Shown: positions 1 through 7,127 of the stretch, piece by piece | How positions within the stretch are numbered: position 1 is the first letter of the stretch | How the letters are laid out: the number at the start of each line of letters is the position of its first letter | Assembly (NCBI GenBank): GCA_017632695.1 | Contig: JAGBQS010000177.1 | Location: 1-14,129 of the forward strand | Origin: Bacteroidales bacterium | GTDB taxonomy: Bacteria; Bacteroidota; Bacteroidia; Bacteroidales; UBA3663 | Direction: 5' to 3' | Length of the DNA: 14,129 nucleotides | Translations under genes and position numbers: made by a program | Notes under the pieces: generated by a model | The model's database searches: none | Told to the model about the DNA's origin: nothing | Seen by the model: the letters and a program-made list of their open reading frames with translations, nothing else

Positions 1-1492
1 CGGCTGGAGCAACGGGAGCTGTCTCTTCGGCTGGGGTGCTCTGAGTGCTCGGAGTACTCTGAGAGCTCGGAGAACTCGGAGAGCTCTGATTGCTCTGATT
101 GCTCTGCGCACTCTCCTGATTCTGCTTTTGCTGCTGTTCCAGTTTCTGCTGGTCCTGCTTAAACTGCTGTTTGTCCTGCCTGAGCTGCTGGCGCTGCTGG
201 TCAATCTGCTGGCGCTGCTGATCCAGATTCTGCAAATCCTGCTTCAACTGTTTCTGTTGCTGTTCCAGTTTCTGCTGGTCCTGCTTCAGCTGTTTCTGCT
301 GCTGCTCGAGCTGTTCCTTAGCCTGACGCTGCTGTTCCTTGATCTGTTCGTTACGCAGACGGTCTTCCTTATCGCTCCGACGCTCGCGCTTGTCGCCCGG
401 ACGGAAGGTATTCTCGTCGATTTGCAGAACGGGCAGCGGTTCGTGCTGTGCTTGCGGAGCCATATCCTGCATCCAGCCCGCTCCGGCAGCCACTTGCAGG
501 AAGTGATACTGGCGCGTATAGTTGTCGATGACCTTCAGATCGTCCATCGTGATGGCCAGCGGACGCAAAGGTGCATACTGACGGTCCCAGGTAGCATCGT
601 CGAGGTTGTTGATTCGCTGCAGATCGTCGCAGATACCCATGCTGCGGATGGCCACCGATGCATCGTTGGTAATAACCAGTACCTTCTTGCCTTGCGCAAA
701 GAGCTCCACCACGCGGCGGATGATGGCGGGATCGGCAAACGATGCATGGTGGGACTCGCTCGTAACGCCCTCAATACGCAAGCGGTTCTCGCGCTGCTGG
801 CTCATGATGAGGCGCTTTGCCAGACGTGCGGAAACGTTACGGCAAAGGGCGGGGTCTTCCCAATCGGCATTCTGGTAGTTGGTAGGTTCCTGTGCGCTGG
901 CGAAACGGTCGATTTCCTCGTACGTCTCGCTCATGATCATAAAGCGGCCGCCGCGTTTCTTCATCATCTTCGAGATGAATTCCAGCTGGCGTTCGAACAT
1001 CAGACGTGCGTTCACCCTCGGGTCGCTGTGACTGGAAGTGTGGCCGACAAGGAGTTCGAGCCAGATGTTGGTGTCGCTGATTACTACATCGAAATCCAGC
1101 ACCTGAGCCAGAATGGCTTCGAAGAAGAGGTGCCTTTCCTGTGCCTCCTGGAGGGTGAGCATCTGGATCTGCTGATCGTTCAGCAACGGGATCCTTACAT
1201 TCATCAGATCGACGAAATCGCGCACAACCAAGCCCTTGGGCAGCGGTGGGATAACGGTATTCTTAACAGGTTTCTTAGTCTCGGGTTGGGTCGCAGATGT
1301 TTCTTCGGCGGGCGCCTCCGGCACGTTCTTAACGTCTTCGGCTGGGGCTGCAACTACGCCTTCTGCATCCTTGACCGCATTTTCTTCAGTCTGTGGGGCA
1401 ACTGCCTTCTTGCGCGAACGGGTGGCTTTCTTCACAGCCTGCCCTTCTGCAACCGGGGCCTCCACCTGACTTGCGGTAGTGGATTTTCTCAT
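1..1492 (-). CDS. PIN-like nuclease domain protein with Q-rich coiled-coil tail (3' end off window)
   Basis: Reading the minus strand from ATG at 1490-1492 gives 497 codons with no stop before the window edge, so the C-terminus is missing. Residues 1-90 are Lys/Ala/Pro/Glu-rich and probably disordered. Residues about 90-300 look like a PIN-type metal-dependent RNase fold: ISDTN with D140, SETYEE with E189, ADPAII with D254, and VLVITND with D277 match the usual four acidic positions in order and spacing. Residues about 367-455 are almost only Gln, Lys, Leu, Glu and Asp in repeated blocks such as QKLEQQQKQLKQD, a likely coiled coil. The rest is Ser/Gln/Pro-rich. The start is supported by a good promoter just upstream (1514-1545). 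PIN domains usually cleave RNA; activity and target here are inference. No antitoxin-like partner and no PhoH ATPase domain is visible, so it is neither a standard VapC toxin nor PhoH2. Confidence is high that this is coding and moderate for PIN. Confidence 0.75.
   Translation of the reverse strand, partial: MRKSTTASQVEAPVAEGQAVKKATRSRKKAVAPQTEENAVKDAEGVVAAPAEDVKNVPEAPAEETSATQPETKKPVKNTVIPPLPKGLVVRDFVDLMNVRIPLLNDQQIQMLTLQEAQERHLFFEAILAQVLDFDVVISDTNIWLELLVGHTSSHSDPRVNARLMFERQLEFISKMMKKRGGRFMIMSETYEEIDRFASAQEPTNYQNADWEDPALCRNVSARLAKRLIMSQQRENRLRIEGVTSESHHASFADPAIIRRVVELFAQGKKVLVITNDASVAIRSMGICDDLQRINNLDDATWDRQYAPLRPLAITMDDLKVIDNYTRQYHFLQVAAGAGWMQDMAPQAQHEPLPVLQIDENTFRPGDKRERRSDKEDRLRNEQIKEQQRQAKEQLEQQQKQLKQDQQKLEQQQKQLKQDLQNLDQQRQQIDQQRQQLRQDKQQFKQDQQKLEQQQKQNQESAQSNQSNQSSPSSPSSQSTPSTQSTPAEETAPVAPA
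128..385. repeat. Repetitive CAG/CTG-rich tract coding the Q-rich coiled coil
   Basis: This part of the PIN-like gene is built from degenerate repeats of glutamine codons (CAG on the minus strand, CTG on the plus strand). It includes an exact 29-bp direct repeat at 132-160 and 258-286, 126 bp apart, which is 42 codons and keeps the frame. Shorter near-copies lie between them. The plus strand therefore reads as a spurious Leu-rich open frame. Such tracts can change length by slippage or recombination in steps of whole codons. Confidence 0.8.
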
Positions 1493-1513
1493 ATCTAAAT
1501 TATAATTGCGGCG

Positions 1514-1545
1514 CAAAGGTACTTCTTTTTCTGCGAAAATACAAA
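1514..1545 (-). promoter_or_regulatory. Bacteroidota-type promoter for the PIN-like gene
   Basis: On the minus strand, TTTG (plus-strand CAAA at 1542-1545), 20 bases, then TACCTTTG (plus-strand CAAAGGTA at 1514-1521) match the Bacteroidota sigma consensus TTTG-N19-21-TAnnTTTG exactly. The predicted RNA start falls about 15 bases before the ATG at 1492. Confidence 0.7.
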
Positions 1546-1560
1546 TTTTCGGTTCATATA

Positions 1561-1592
1561 TTTCCGATTTTCGGCTAAAATTGCTAACTTTG
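1561..1592 (+). promoter_or_regulatory. Bacteroidota-type promoter for the BASS transporter-gluQ pair
   Basis: TAACTTTG at 1585-1592 matches the -7 consensus TAnnTTTG. TTTC at 1561-1564, 20 bases upstream, is a 3-of-4 match to the -33 TTTG. The site lies 63 bases before the transporter ATG and back-to-back with the minus-strand promoter at 1514-1545. Confidence 0.55.
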
Positions 1593-1625
1593 CGGGCAAA
1601 AATGGGTCTTTCGGAGCCTTTTGGA

Positions 1626-1639
1626 GGGCTTCGGAGCCC
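1626..1639 (+). other. Short GC hairpin in the transporter leader
   Basis: GGGCT (1626-1630), loop TCGG, AGCCC (1635-1639) form a five-pair stem 16 bases before the ATG at 1656. An alternative fold pairs TTTCGG (1609-1614) with CCGAAA (1638-1643). The same leader contains a 15-codon open frame, ATG at 1602 to TGA at 1647-1649. A role in translation control is possible but unproven. Confidence 0.4.
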
Positions 1640-1655
1640 GAAATTCTGATAAATC

Positions 1656-2645
1656 ATGCTTCGAATTTTACAGTTATTCAGCCGCTTCATGGGACACTAC
1701 ACTTCGGTTGTAGTTATTCTGGCTGCCGTTATTGCAGCCATTCAGCCCGACCTGTTTGCCTGGATCAGCCAATACAAACTGGCCAACATCATACTGGGAC
1801 TCATCATGCTCACCATGGGCTGCACGCTGAGCACCGACGATTTCCGCATCCTCCTGCACCGTCCGTTAGACATTCTGCTGGGCACGCTGGCACAGTTCAC
1901 CGTAATGCCCTTTGTGGCCTACGGTCTGAGCCGTCTGTTCCACCTCTCGCCCGAACTCTCGGTCGGCATCATTCTGGTGGGCTGCTGTCCGGGCGGCGTA
2001 TCGAGCAATATCATGTCGTTTCTGTGCAAGGGCGATGTGGCCTTCTCGGTAGGTATGACAACGGTCAGCACGCTGCTGGCTCCTGTGGCTACCCCGATGC
2101 TGGTTTACCTGCTGGCTGGCGCCGAAATCAATGTGGATACCTGGGGAATGTTCCAGAACATTCTGGTGGTTACACTGCTGCCGGTTGCTGTGGGCTGCCT
2201 GTTCAACTATCTGTTCGGCCGCCGGCAGAACTTCCGGGACATCCAGTCGTGCATGCCGGGCATCTCGGTCATCTGTCTGGCGCTCATTGTGGGCAACGCT
2301 GTCCGCGCCGCCATTCCGAACCTCCAGCTGGCGGGCAACGCCTTCACGCTCCTGGGTCTGACGCTCTGCGTGGTATTCTGCCACAACACCTTGGGCTACC
2401 TGCTGGGCTACCTGATCGGAGCCGTTTTCCGCTTCACGCAGGCCAAACGCCGAACCATCAGCATCGAGGTGGGCATGCAGAATGCGGGCTTGGCAACCAA
2501 TCTGGCTCCGCAGTTCTTCGACCCGCTCGCGGTTCTTCCCTGCGCTATCTCGTGCGCGTACCATAGTATATCGGGCACCATTCTGGCCAATCTCTTCTCG
2601 ACTTACGACCGTCTGCGGGAACGCAACAAACAGACTCGCGCATGA
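1656..2645 (+). CDS. BASS-family (bile acid:sodium symporter-like) transporter
   Basis: 329-aa inner-membrane protein of the bile acid:sodium symporter family; members use the sodium gradient to import organic anions. Hydrophobic segments cover nearly the whole chain. Two family hallmarks are visible: GCCPGGVSSN at residues 109-118 (with the unwound-helix/sodium-site character of the family) and EVGMQNAGLA at 271-280. Length fits bacterial members (about 300-330 aa). The C-terminus is Arg/Lys-rich and cytoplasmic. The substrate cannot be read from sequence; bacterial relatives carry bile acids, pantothenate or keto acids. The stop codon overlaps the next start (ATGA at 2642-2645), so it is probably translated together with gluQ, a pairing with no obvious functional link. 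Its leader holds a small hairpin (1626-1639). The start ATG at 1656 gives the expected N-terminus before the first membrane segment. Confidence 0.88.
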   Translation: MLRILQLFSRFMGHYTSVVVILAAVIAAIQPDLFAWISQYKLANIILGLIMLTMGCTLSTDDFRILLHRPLDILLGTLAQFTVMPFVAYGLSRLFHLSPELSVGIILVGCCPGGVSSNIMSFLCKGDVAFSVGMTTVSTLLAPVATPMLVYLLAGAEINVDTWGMFQNILVVTLLPVAVGCLFNYLFGRRQNFRDIQSCMPGISVICLALIVGNAVRAAIPNLQLAGNAFTLLGLTLCVVFCHNTLGYLLGYLIGAVFRFTQAKRRTISIEVGMQNAGLATNLAPQFFDPLAVLPCAISCAYHSISGTILANLFSTYDRLRERNKQTRA

Positions 2646-3577
2646 CCGGCCGCTTTGCACCAAGTCCTACGGGACGCATGCATCTGGGCAATGTTTACAG
2701 TGCCCTGCTCTCCTGGCTTTCTGCCCGAAGTCAGGGGGGTAACTGGCTGTTGCGCATCGAGGATCTGGACCCGCAGCGATCCCACCGTGAGTTTGCCGAA
2801 CAGCTGGAGGACGATCTCCGATGGCTCGGTCTGACGTGGGATATGGGCGGCACGCACGATCCGCTTTATGTGCAGAGCCGGCGCGGACATTTCTACGAGG
2901 AGCATCTGGAACTGCTGCAGCAAAAAGGCCTCACCTACCCGTGCTATTGCAGCCGCGCCGACATCATGGCGACACAGGCTCCGCACGAGAGCGACGGACG
3001 CGTTGTGTACCGGGGGACTTGCCGGCCGGACGGTACGCCCGAAAAGGCCGAATGGCTGCGCCGACGCGCCCTTGCCTGCCCGCATGCTCCTGCTACACGC
3101 TTGCGTGTGCCCGACTGCGACATCCGCTTTACCGACCTCCACTACGGCGCGCAAAGCTTTAATCTTGCGCGCCAGTGCGGCGATTTTATCCTCCGGCGTG
3201 CCGACGGAGCCTGGGCTTACCAGCTGGCCGTTGTGGTGGACGATGCCCTGATGCATGTTACCGAAGTGGTACGCGGCCGCGATCTCCTCCAGTCCGTTCC
3301 GCAGCAACTGTACCTGTACGAAACGCTCGGCTACGAGGCTCCCCGATTCGGCCACCTGCCCCTTTTGTGCAACACTGCGGGACAAAGGCTCTCCAAGCGC
3401 GACCAGTCGCTGCACATGGGCATTTTGCGGCAATCCTTCCGGGCAGAGGAAATTATCGGCCGATTGGCACATCATGCCGGCCTTATTGACCGATGTGAAC
3501 CGGTTTCGGCCGCCGAACTGATTCCCCTCTTCCGCTGGGATAAGCTCCCGATGGACGATATCATCATTGCAGGCTGA
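2642..3577 (+). CDS. gluQ: Glutamyl-Q tRNA(Asp) synthetase
   Basis: 311-aa paralogue of the glutamyl-tRNA synthetase catalytic domain, lacking the anticodon-binding domain. It activates glutamate and attaches it to the queuosine base at position 34 of tRNA(Asp). Visible marks are FAPSPTGRMHLGN at residues 5-17 (HIGH-type ATP motif), RIEDLDPQR at 38-46, a zinc-site set C101, C103, Y123 and C127 as in the E. coli enzyme, and LSKR at 250-253 (KMSKS-type motif). Length matches family members of about 300 aa, far shorter than true GluRS (about 470-510 aa), which rules out the housekeeping enzyme. The start ATG overlaps the upstream stop by four bases, indicating translational coupling with the transporter. 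Its substrate implies that the host makes or salvages queuosine elsewhere in the genome. Confidence 0.92.
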   Translation: MTGRFAPSPTGRMHLGNVYSALLSWLSARSQGGNWLLRIEDLDPQRSHREFAEQLEDDLRWLGLTWDMGGTHDPLYVQSRRGHFYEEHLELLQQKGLTYPCYCSRADIMATQAPHESDGRVVYRGTCRPDGTPEKAEWLRRRALACPHAPATRLRVPDCDIRFTDLHYGAQSFNLARQCGDFILRRADGAWAYQLAVVVDDALMHVTEVVRGRDLLQSVPQQLYLYETLGYEAPRFGHLPLLCNTAGQRLSKRDQSLHMGILRQSFRAEEIIGRLAHHAGLIDRCEPVSAAELIPLFRWDKLPMDDIIIAG

Positions 3578-3709
3578 AAACAATCCGGACAACACGAAAC
3601 TCCCCATTATAAATACTGCCAATACGCAGGGAATCAAAAGATAGGAGAGCAAAAAAAACAAAGAAAAGGAACAAAACAGGTAATCAACTGAAAAGAAACA
3701 TATCTTATT

Positions 3710-4711
3710 ATGAAACGACCCAAACTGACCTTCAAGGAAAACATCGCAACCCTCAGCTGGTGGCGCGACTGGGCAGGCATTCTGCTCGGCAGCTGCATAC
3801 TGGCAGCCGGCTTCGTGTTTTTCATCAACCCCTATAATATCGTTCCCGGAGGCGTTTACGGCGCATCCATCGTGCTGCACAACCTCTTCCCGAGCATTCA
3901 GGTTGGTACCTTCGGCTATATGTTCGATGTCCCTCTGCTCATCCTTTCGGCCGTTCTGTTAGGCTCCAAGCTGGGTGCCCGCACATTGGTGGCTGCCCTG
4001 ATTACGCCCGCCATCATGAACACGATGTCCGTGCTGGCCTACGCCAATCGCGAGGCGCTGGAGCAGCTCGACCCCACACAACTCTTGGGCGGCGCCTTCA
4101 ATATGAGCCAGCACCTGATGCTGACGTGTATCATCGGAGCCGTCATGATCGGTCTGGGAAGCGGCATTGTGGTGCGCTGTCAGGCTACTACGGGCGGGTC
4201 GGACATCATTGCCATGCTGATGCAGAAATACCTGCGCGTACGCTTCAGCCAAGCCATTCTGTGGGTGGACGGACTGGTGGTTACCTTCGGTCTGCTGGTC
4301 ATCGGACTGGGTATCGGCACCGACCGCAGCATCGACCCCGCCGGCTGTCTCTGCTCGCTCTACTCGCTGGTTGCCATCTGGGTCATATCGCGCGTCATAG
4401 CCTACGCCATTTCGGGCTCCAACGACGATAAGATGCTTCTGATCATCAGCGAACGGCCCATAGAGGAACTGCACGACTACATCCTGCACGACCTTGACCG
4501 CACCGCCACCCTTATCCGCAGCAGCGGCCTTTACACCAAAGCGCAGAAGGAAATGCTGCTCATAGTGGTGCATAACAAAGAAGTACCCGGCATCAAGGAG
4601 TGCATCCGTCTGGCCGATCCCTCGGCATTCGTCATTGTTACCGATGCCTACGACACCTTCGGCGAAGGCTGGAAGAAACTGCCCGCCCGCAGCGAAATCA
4701 CGCCGGAGTAA
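3710..4711 (+). CDS. YitT-family membrane protein (DUF161 plus DUF2179)
   Basis: 333-aa protein. Residues about 20-235 form five or six hydrophobic membrane segments with the family's INPYNIVPGGVYG stretch near residue 40 and a Gly/Ala-rich RCQATTGGSDIIAM segment near 160. Residues about 240-320 form a soluble C-terminal domain (DUF2179-like) beginning around the DDKMLLIIS strand and ending at VIVTDAYDTFGEGW. The two-domain order and length are typical of YitT proteins. Function of the family is unknown; membrane location is clear and the soluble domain may sense a ligand, which is inference. It starts 132 bases after gluQ with no clear TTTG/TAnnTTTG promoter in the gap, so it may be read from the upstream transcript or from a diverged promoter. 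The leader is purine/A-rich, as is usual here. Confidence 0.88.
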   Translation: MKRPKLTFKENIATLSWWRDWAGILLGSCILAAGFVFFINPYNIVPGGVYGASIVLHNLFPSIQVGTFGYMFDVPLLILSAVLLGSKLGARTLVAALITPAIMNTMSVLAYANREALEQLDPTQLLGGAFNMSQHLMLTCIIGAVMIGLGSGIVVRCQATTGGSDIIAMLMQKYLRVRFSQAILWVDGLVVTFGLLVIGLGIGTDRSIDPAGCLCSLYSLVAIWVISRVIAYAISGSNDDKMLLIISERPIEELHDYILHDLDRTATLIRSSGLYTKAQKEMLLIVVHNKEVPGIKECIRLADPSAFVIVTDAYDTFGEGWKKLPARSEITPE

Positions 4712-4723
4712 TATATTGGGTAT

Positions 4724-4755
4724 AACAAATCATGCTAATTTATTTGTTGTTTTTC
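4724..4755 (+). terminator. Weak terminator-like hairpin after the YitT gene
   Basis: AACAAAT (4724-4730) pairs with ATTTGTT (4742-4748) across an 11-base loop and is followed by GTTTTTC. The stem is seven mostly A-U pairs, so it is weak, but it sits between convergent genes where a terminator is expected. Confidence 0.35.
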
Positions 4756-4787
4756 AATCATATTATTATGTCTATTTAAGTTCAATC

Positions 4788-5495
4788 CTATTGGATTCTG
4801 TCTTCTTTAACTTCATCCCTATCGGATGCAAGTAACATTCTGTACAACTTTTTATGAGCAGCAAGTCCTATCAAATCAGACACGCCTTGCTTAATATCGC
4901 CTTCGTATGGTTTCTTTGACAATATCACGTCTTGCAATTCAACTTCGAGGAACGAGCTTTCTGCAACGATTCTACTTATACAATCTGTTTTGTCACAAAA
5001 AATTACCGATGGGTTAGCGCCATCTTTCAACAGACGCATTACCAACCCGAAGTCAAACGTCGCCGCATAACAGTACAAGTCTATGTCCATTTCCCTATAA
5101 CCCATTTTCATAAGTTCATTTTTTGACCATCCTATACAATCGTACGCATCGGCATCCTCCTCGCATAAGAAATAGTCTGTATAATCACCGAACGGAATAT
5201 CATTCATGTTTTCATGACATTCAGTGATGAAGAACTCCTTTATTCTGTCATTGGCGAGTTTTTTTGCTTGCACGATTGGCTTATACTCTTCATGCCATTC
5301 ATCATACTTATTCAGTATCATGTCCCAGCAGATGGTAATGTAATGCAGAGGCAATACAACGTCGGGAAATAAATTCGTATCTCTGGACAGCATCTTTGAG
5401 AAGCATCCCTCTTCTACTAACTTAAAAAACCGGTCATCATCTACGTTGAACACCGCACTGACGAAATCGTCGAAATATCTGAATATGCACTTCAT
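4788..5495 (-). CDS. Hypothetical protein with ankyrin-like repeat
   Basis: 235-aa soluble acidic protein with no signal peptide or membrane segment. I do not recognise it as a characterised protein. Residues about 139-163 read YCYAATFDFGLVMRLLKDGANP, which fits the ankyrin consensus (AA, then V..LL..GA.P). A weaker half repeat, DDDRFFKLVEEG, lies near residues 19-30, and PLHYITICWD near residue 50 recalls the ankyrin TPLH turn. The fold is therefore probably a short, diverged ankyrin array, implying protein binding. It follows the 465-aa gene by 24 bases on the same strand and should share its transcript. Base composition is AT-richer than the neighbouring metabolic genes, suggesting acquisition by transfer. 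Small ankyrin-like proteins of this sort often appear in immunity or interaction gene clusters of Bacteroidales; that role is only a guess here. Confidence 0.72.
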   Translation of the reverse strand: MKCIFRYFDDFVSAVFNVDDDRFFKLVEEGCFSKMLSRDTNLFPDVVLPLHYITICWDMILNKYDEWHEEYKPIVQAKKLANDRIKEFFITECHENMNDIPFGDYTDYFLCEEDADAYDCIGWSKNELMKMGYREMDIDLYCYAATFDFGLVMRLLKDGANPSVIFCDKTDCISRIVAESSFLEVELQDVILSKKPYEGDIKQGVSDLIGLAAHKKLYRMLLASDRDEVKEDRIQ

Positions 5496-5519
5496 TGTTT
5501 ACTGGCTCATAACTAAAGA

Positions 5520-6917
5520 CTATAGATTCTTTATGTAGCAAATGTTCTCGCCATCGTCTTTATTCTCAATTTCTTTCAGGTACATAGAGAAACGCGTCTC
5601 AAGAGCCTTTGCCTGCACATTGGTAAGAAGTCTGCCAGAATAGCCGCCTCTCCACATAAAGTCAGGAACGACCGCCTCTAAATCTTCAATGGTTAGCATG
5701 GGCGCCGATTCCGGGTTAATCATTAGCGTGGGCTTAAGTTCCACTTGATAAGACCTACGCCCCTTCCCGTTAGGTTCCTGATATGGTTGCGATCTGAAAA
5801 CTCCTGCCATTACAACACCAGTTTTGCCATCTCCGACTTTTACCACATAGAAACGGTCATCCATCTTGGCTTCCTTCCACTCATGTATTTTCCTCGTAAA
5901 AACTTCCGTGTAGAAGCCTTTCATACTACTGGCATATTCATCCAGTGACAGCCCGGAAGTGTCGGGATTCCACATCAAGACAAATGTGTTTTGTTTTTCA
6001 TCGAATCCTGAACCCGGATATGTAGGGCGATACCCTAAATCCTTTGGCACGTATCTCTTGGCAAAGTCCATTATAGCATTCATTTCTTCAACCTCTACCT
6101 CACCATCGCATTTGCGAGACTGATATTCGTCAAAACTGGCGAAATGAGTGTCATAGTCAACAAGCTTCAGACTTCTGTTGAAATCTTCAAACCGTATGAT
6201 TATACACTCATCGGTGTCAAGATTGGAGAGATTCATTAAAGGAGCAAGGGAAACGTAGTCGAACATGCTTAGCTGATTGTCTTTAATCGTGATAAGCGAC
6301 ATCCCCAATGGATTCTCTTTTTCTTCTGAATTCACTAATGCGAGACTTGATGAAGTATCCTTAGCATCGGCAAGCGACCATTGCATCAAAGTGAAATAAC
6401 GTGTCAGCCAGTCAAATCCTTCGGCATTCTCCTCATAAGATGCGTACATGTTTACCCTGTCTCGTGAAAGTAGCAATTTTGGACCGACGCAAAATGGTAA
6501 AAATAATCCGTTCATTACAACAGCAGAACCGCTATATCTCACCATTGCTTGAACTGCAGTCCAACTCCCTCTCATTTCCTGCTTCATCCATTCGTAACCG
6601 AAATACTCTGTCGGTTTTTTAATGGATTCGTTATTCTCGCCGACAGCATATCCCTTGGATAGACAGCATACTGCCCCGATGGCGACAGGGAACAAATCAT
6701 AATCTGCTACTGATGAACATGATAGAAGTCTCACTTCATATCCATTTGCTTCCTTATTGATTTCCACTCCCCTCAGACTATCATACATGACACCTATGCG
6801 AAGATTGGGAAAGTCTTCACTTACTACCATCAACTTAATACCTTCATCAGAAATCTTCTTGAAGATATCTTTTGGTTGCAGTTGCTTATCTGTAATAACA
6901 TTTACACAGTAACTCAT
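5520..6917 (-). CDS. Hypothetical protein, possible PUA/EVE-like C-terminal domain
   Basis: 465-aa soluble protein, not characterised as far as I can tell. Two parts are visible. Residues 1 to about 270 are a mixed alpha/beta region without a motif I can name. From about residue 290 the pattern changes: FVLMWNPDTSGLSLDEY, then HEWKEAKMDDRFYVVKVGDG followed by GVVMAGVFRSQPY, and near the end PDFMWRGGYSGRLL. The sequence of a Trp, D-D/G-D-R-F-x-x-V-K/R-V-G, GI/V-V-M-x-G, and S-x-P-Y resembles PUA/EVE-type beta-barrels attached to some nucleases and to uncharacterised Bacteroidota proteins; this is pattern memory, not a search result. It is first in a two-gene unit, 24 bases before the ankyrin-like gene, and has its own good promoter at 6963-6995. 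Codon and base use are AT-richer than the flanks. It could be an immunity or defence-associated protein, but function is unknown. Confidence 0.72.
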   Translation of the reverse strand: MSYCVNVITDKQLQPKDIFKKISDEGIKLMVVSEDFPNLRIGVMYDSLRGVEINKEANGYEVRLLSCSSVADYDLFPVAIGAVCCLSKGYAVGENNESIKKPTEYFGYEWMKQEMRGSWTAVQAMVRYSGSAVVMNGLFLPFCVGPKLLLSRDRVNMYASYEENAEGFDWLTRYFTLMQWSLADAKDTSSSLALVNSEEKENPLGMSLITIKDNQLSMFDYVSLAPLMNLSNLDTDECIIIRFEDFNRSLKLVDYDTHFASFDEYQSRKCDGEVEVEEMNAIMDFAKRYVPKDLGYRPTYPGSGFDEKQNTFVLMWNPDTSGLSLDEYASSMKGFYTEVFTRKIHEWKEAKMDDRFYVVKVGDGKTGVVMAGVFRSQPYQEPNGKGRRSYQVELKPTLMINPESAPMLTIEDLEAVVPDFMWRGGYSGRLLTNVQAKALETRFSMYLKEIENKDDGENICYIKNL

Positions 6918-6962
6918 AAATCGTAGATTATTATTCTTTTATGAATTGTTATATTTCGACTA

Positions 6963-6995
6963 CAAAGATAGCCAAAAGTTTTGGAATACAACAAA
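6963..6995 (-). promoter_or_regulatory. Bacteroidota-type promoter for the two-gene accessory unit
   Basis: On the minus strand, TTTG (plus-strand CAAA at 6992-6995), 21 bases, then TATCTTTG (plus-strand CAAAGATA at 6963-6970) match the consensus exactly. It lies 46 bases before the ATG of the 465-aa gene at 6917. Confidence 0.7.
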
Positions 6996-7127
6996 AATAT
7001 CAAAGAATCTTTGTTATTTAGATACATTTTAACGGCTGAGAGCGACTTTTGGGGTAAAATGTCTACAAATTGCACCCTATTAATCTTTGTTCAAGACATC
7101 TGTCTTTTTCGTTGGTAACACATTATA

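Noticed and set aside
128..1498. 456-codon open frame on the plus strand giving a Leu-rich product
   Set aside because: It is codon-aligned antisense to the PIN-like gene; its leucines are the CTG complements of glutamine CAG codons. The minus strand has the promoter, motifs and sensible composition.
1866..2663. 265-codon open frame on the minus strand over the BASS transporter gene
   Set aside because: The product is Gln/His/Arg-rich, as expected from the antisense of membrane codons, and it has no motif.
2603..3880. 425-codon open frame on the minus strand over gluQ and the start of the YitT gene
   Set aside because: It is antisense to two genes with clear family motifs, and its product has no recognisable domain.
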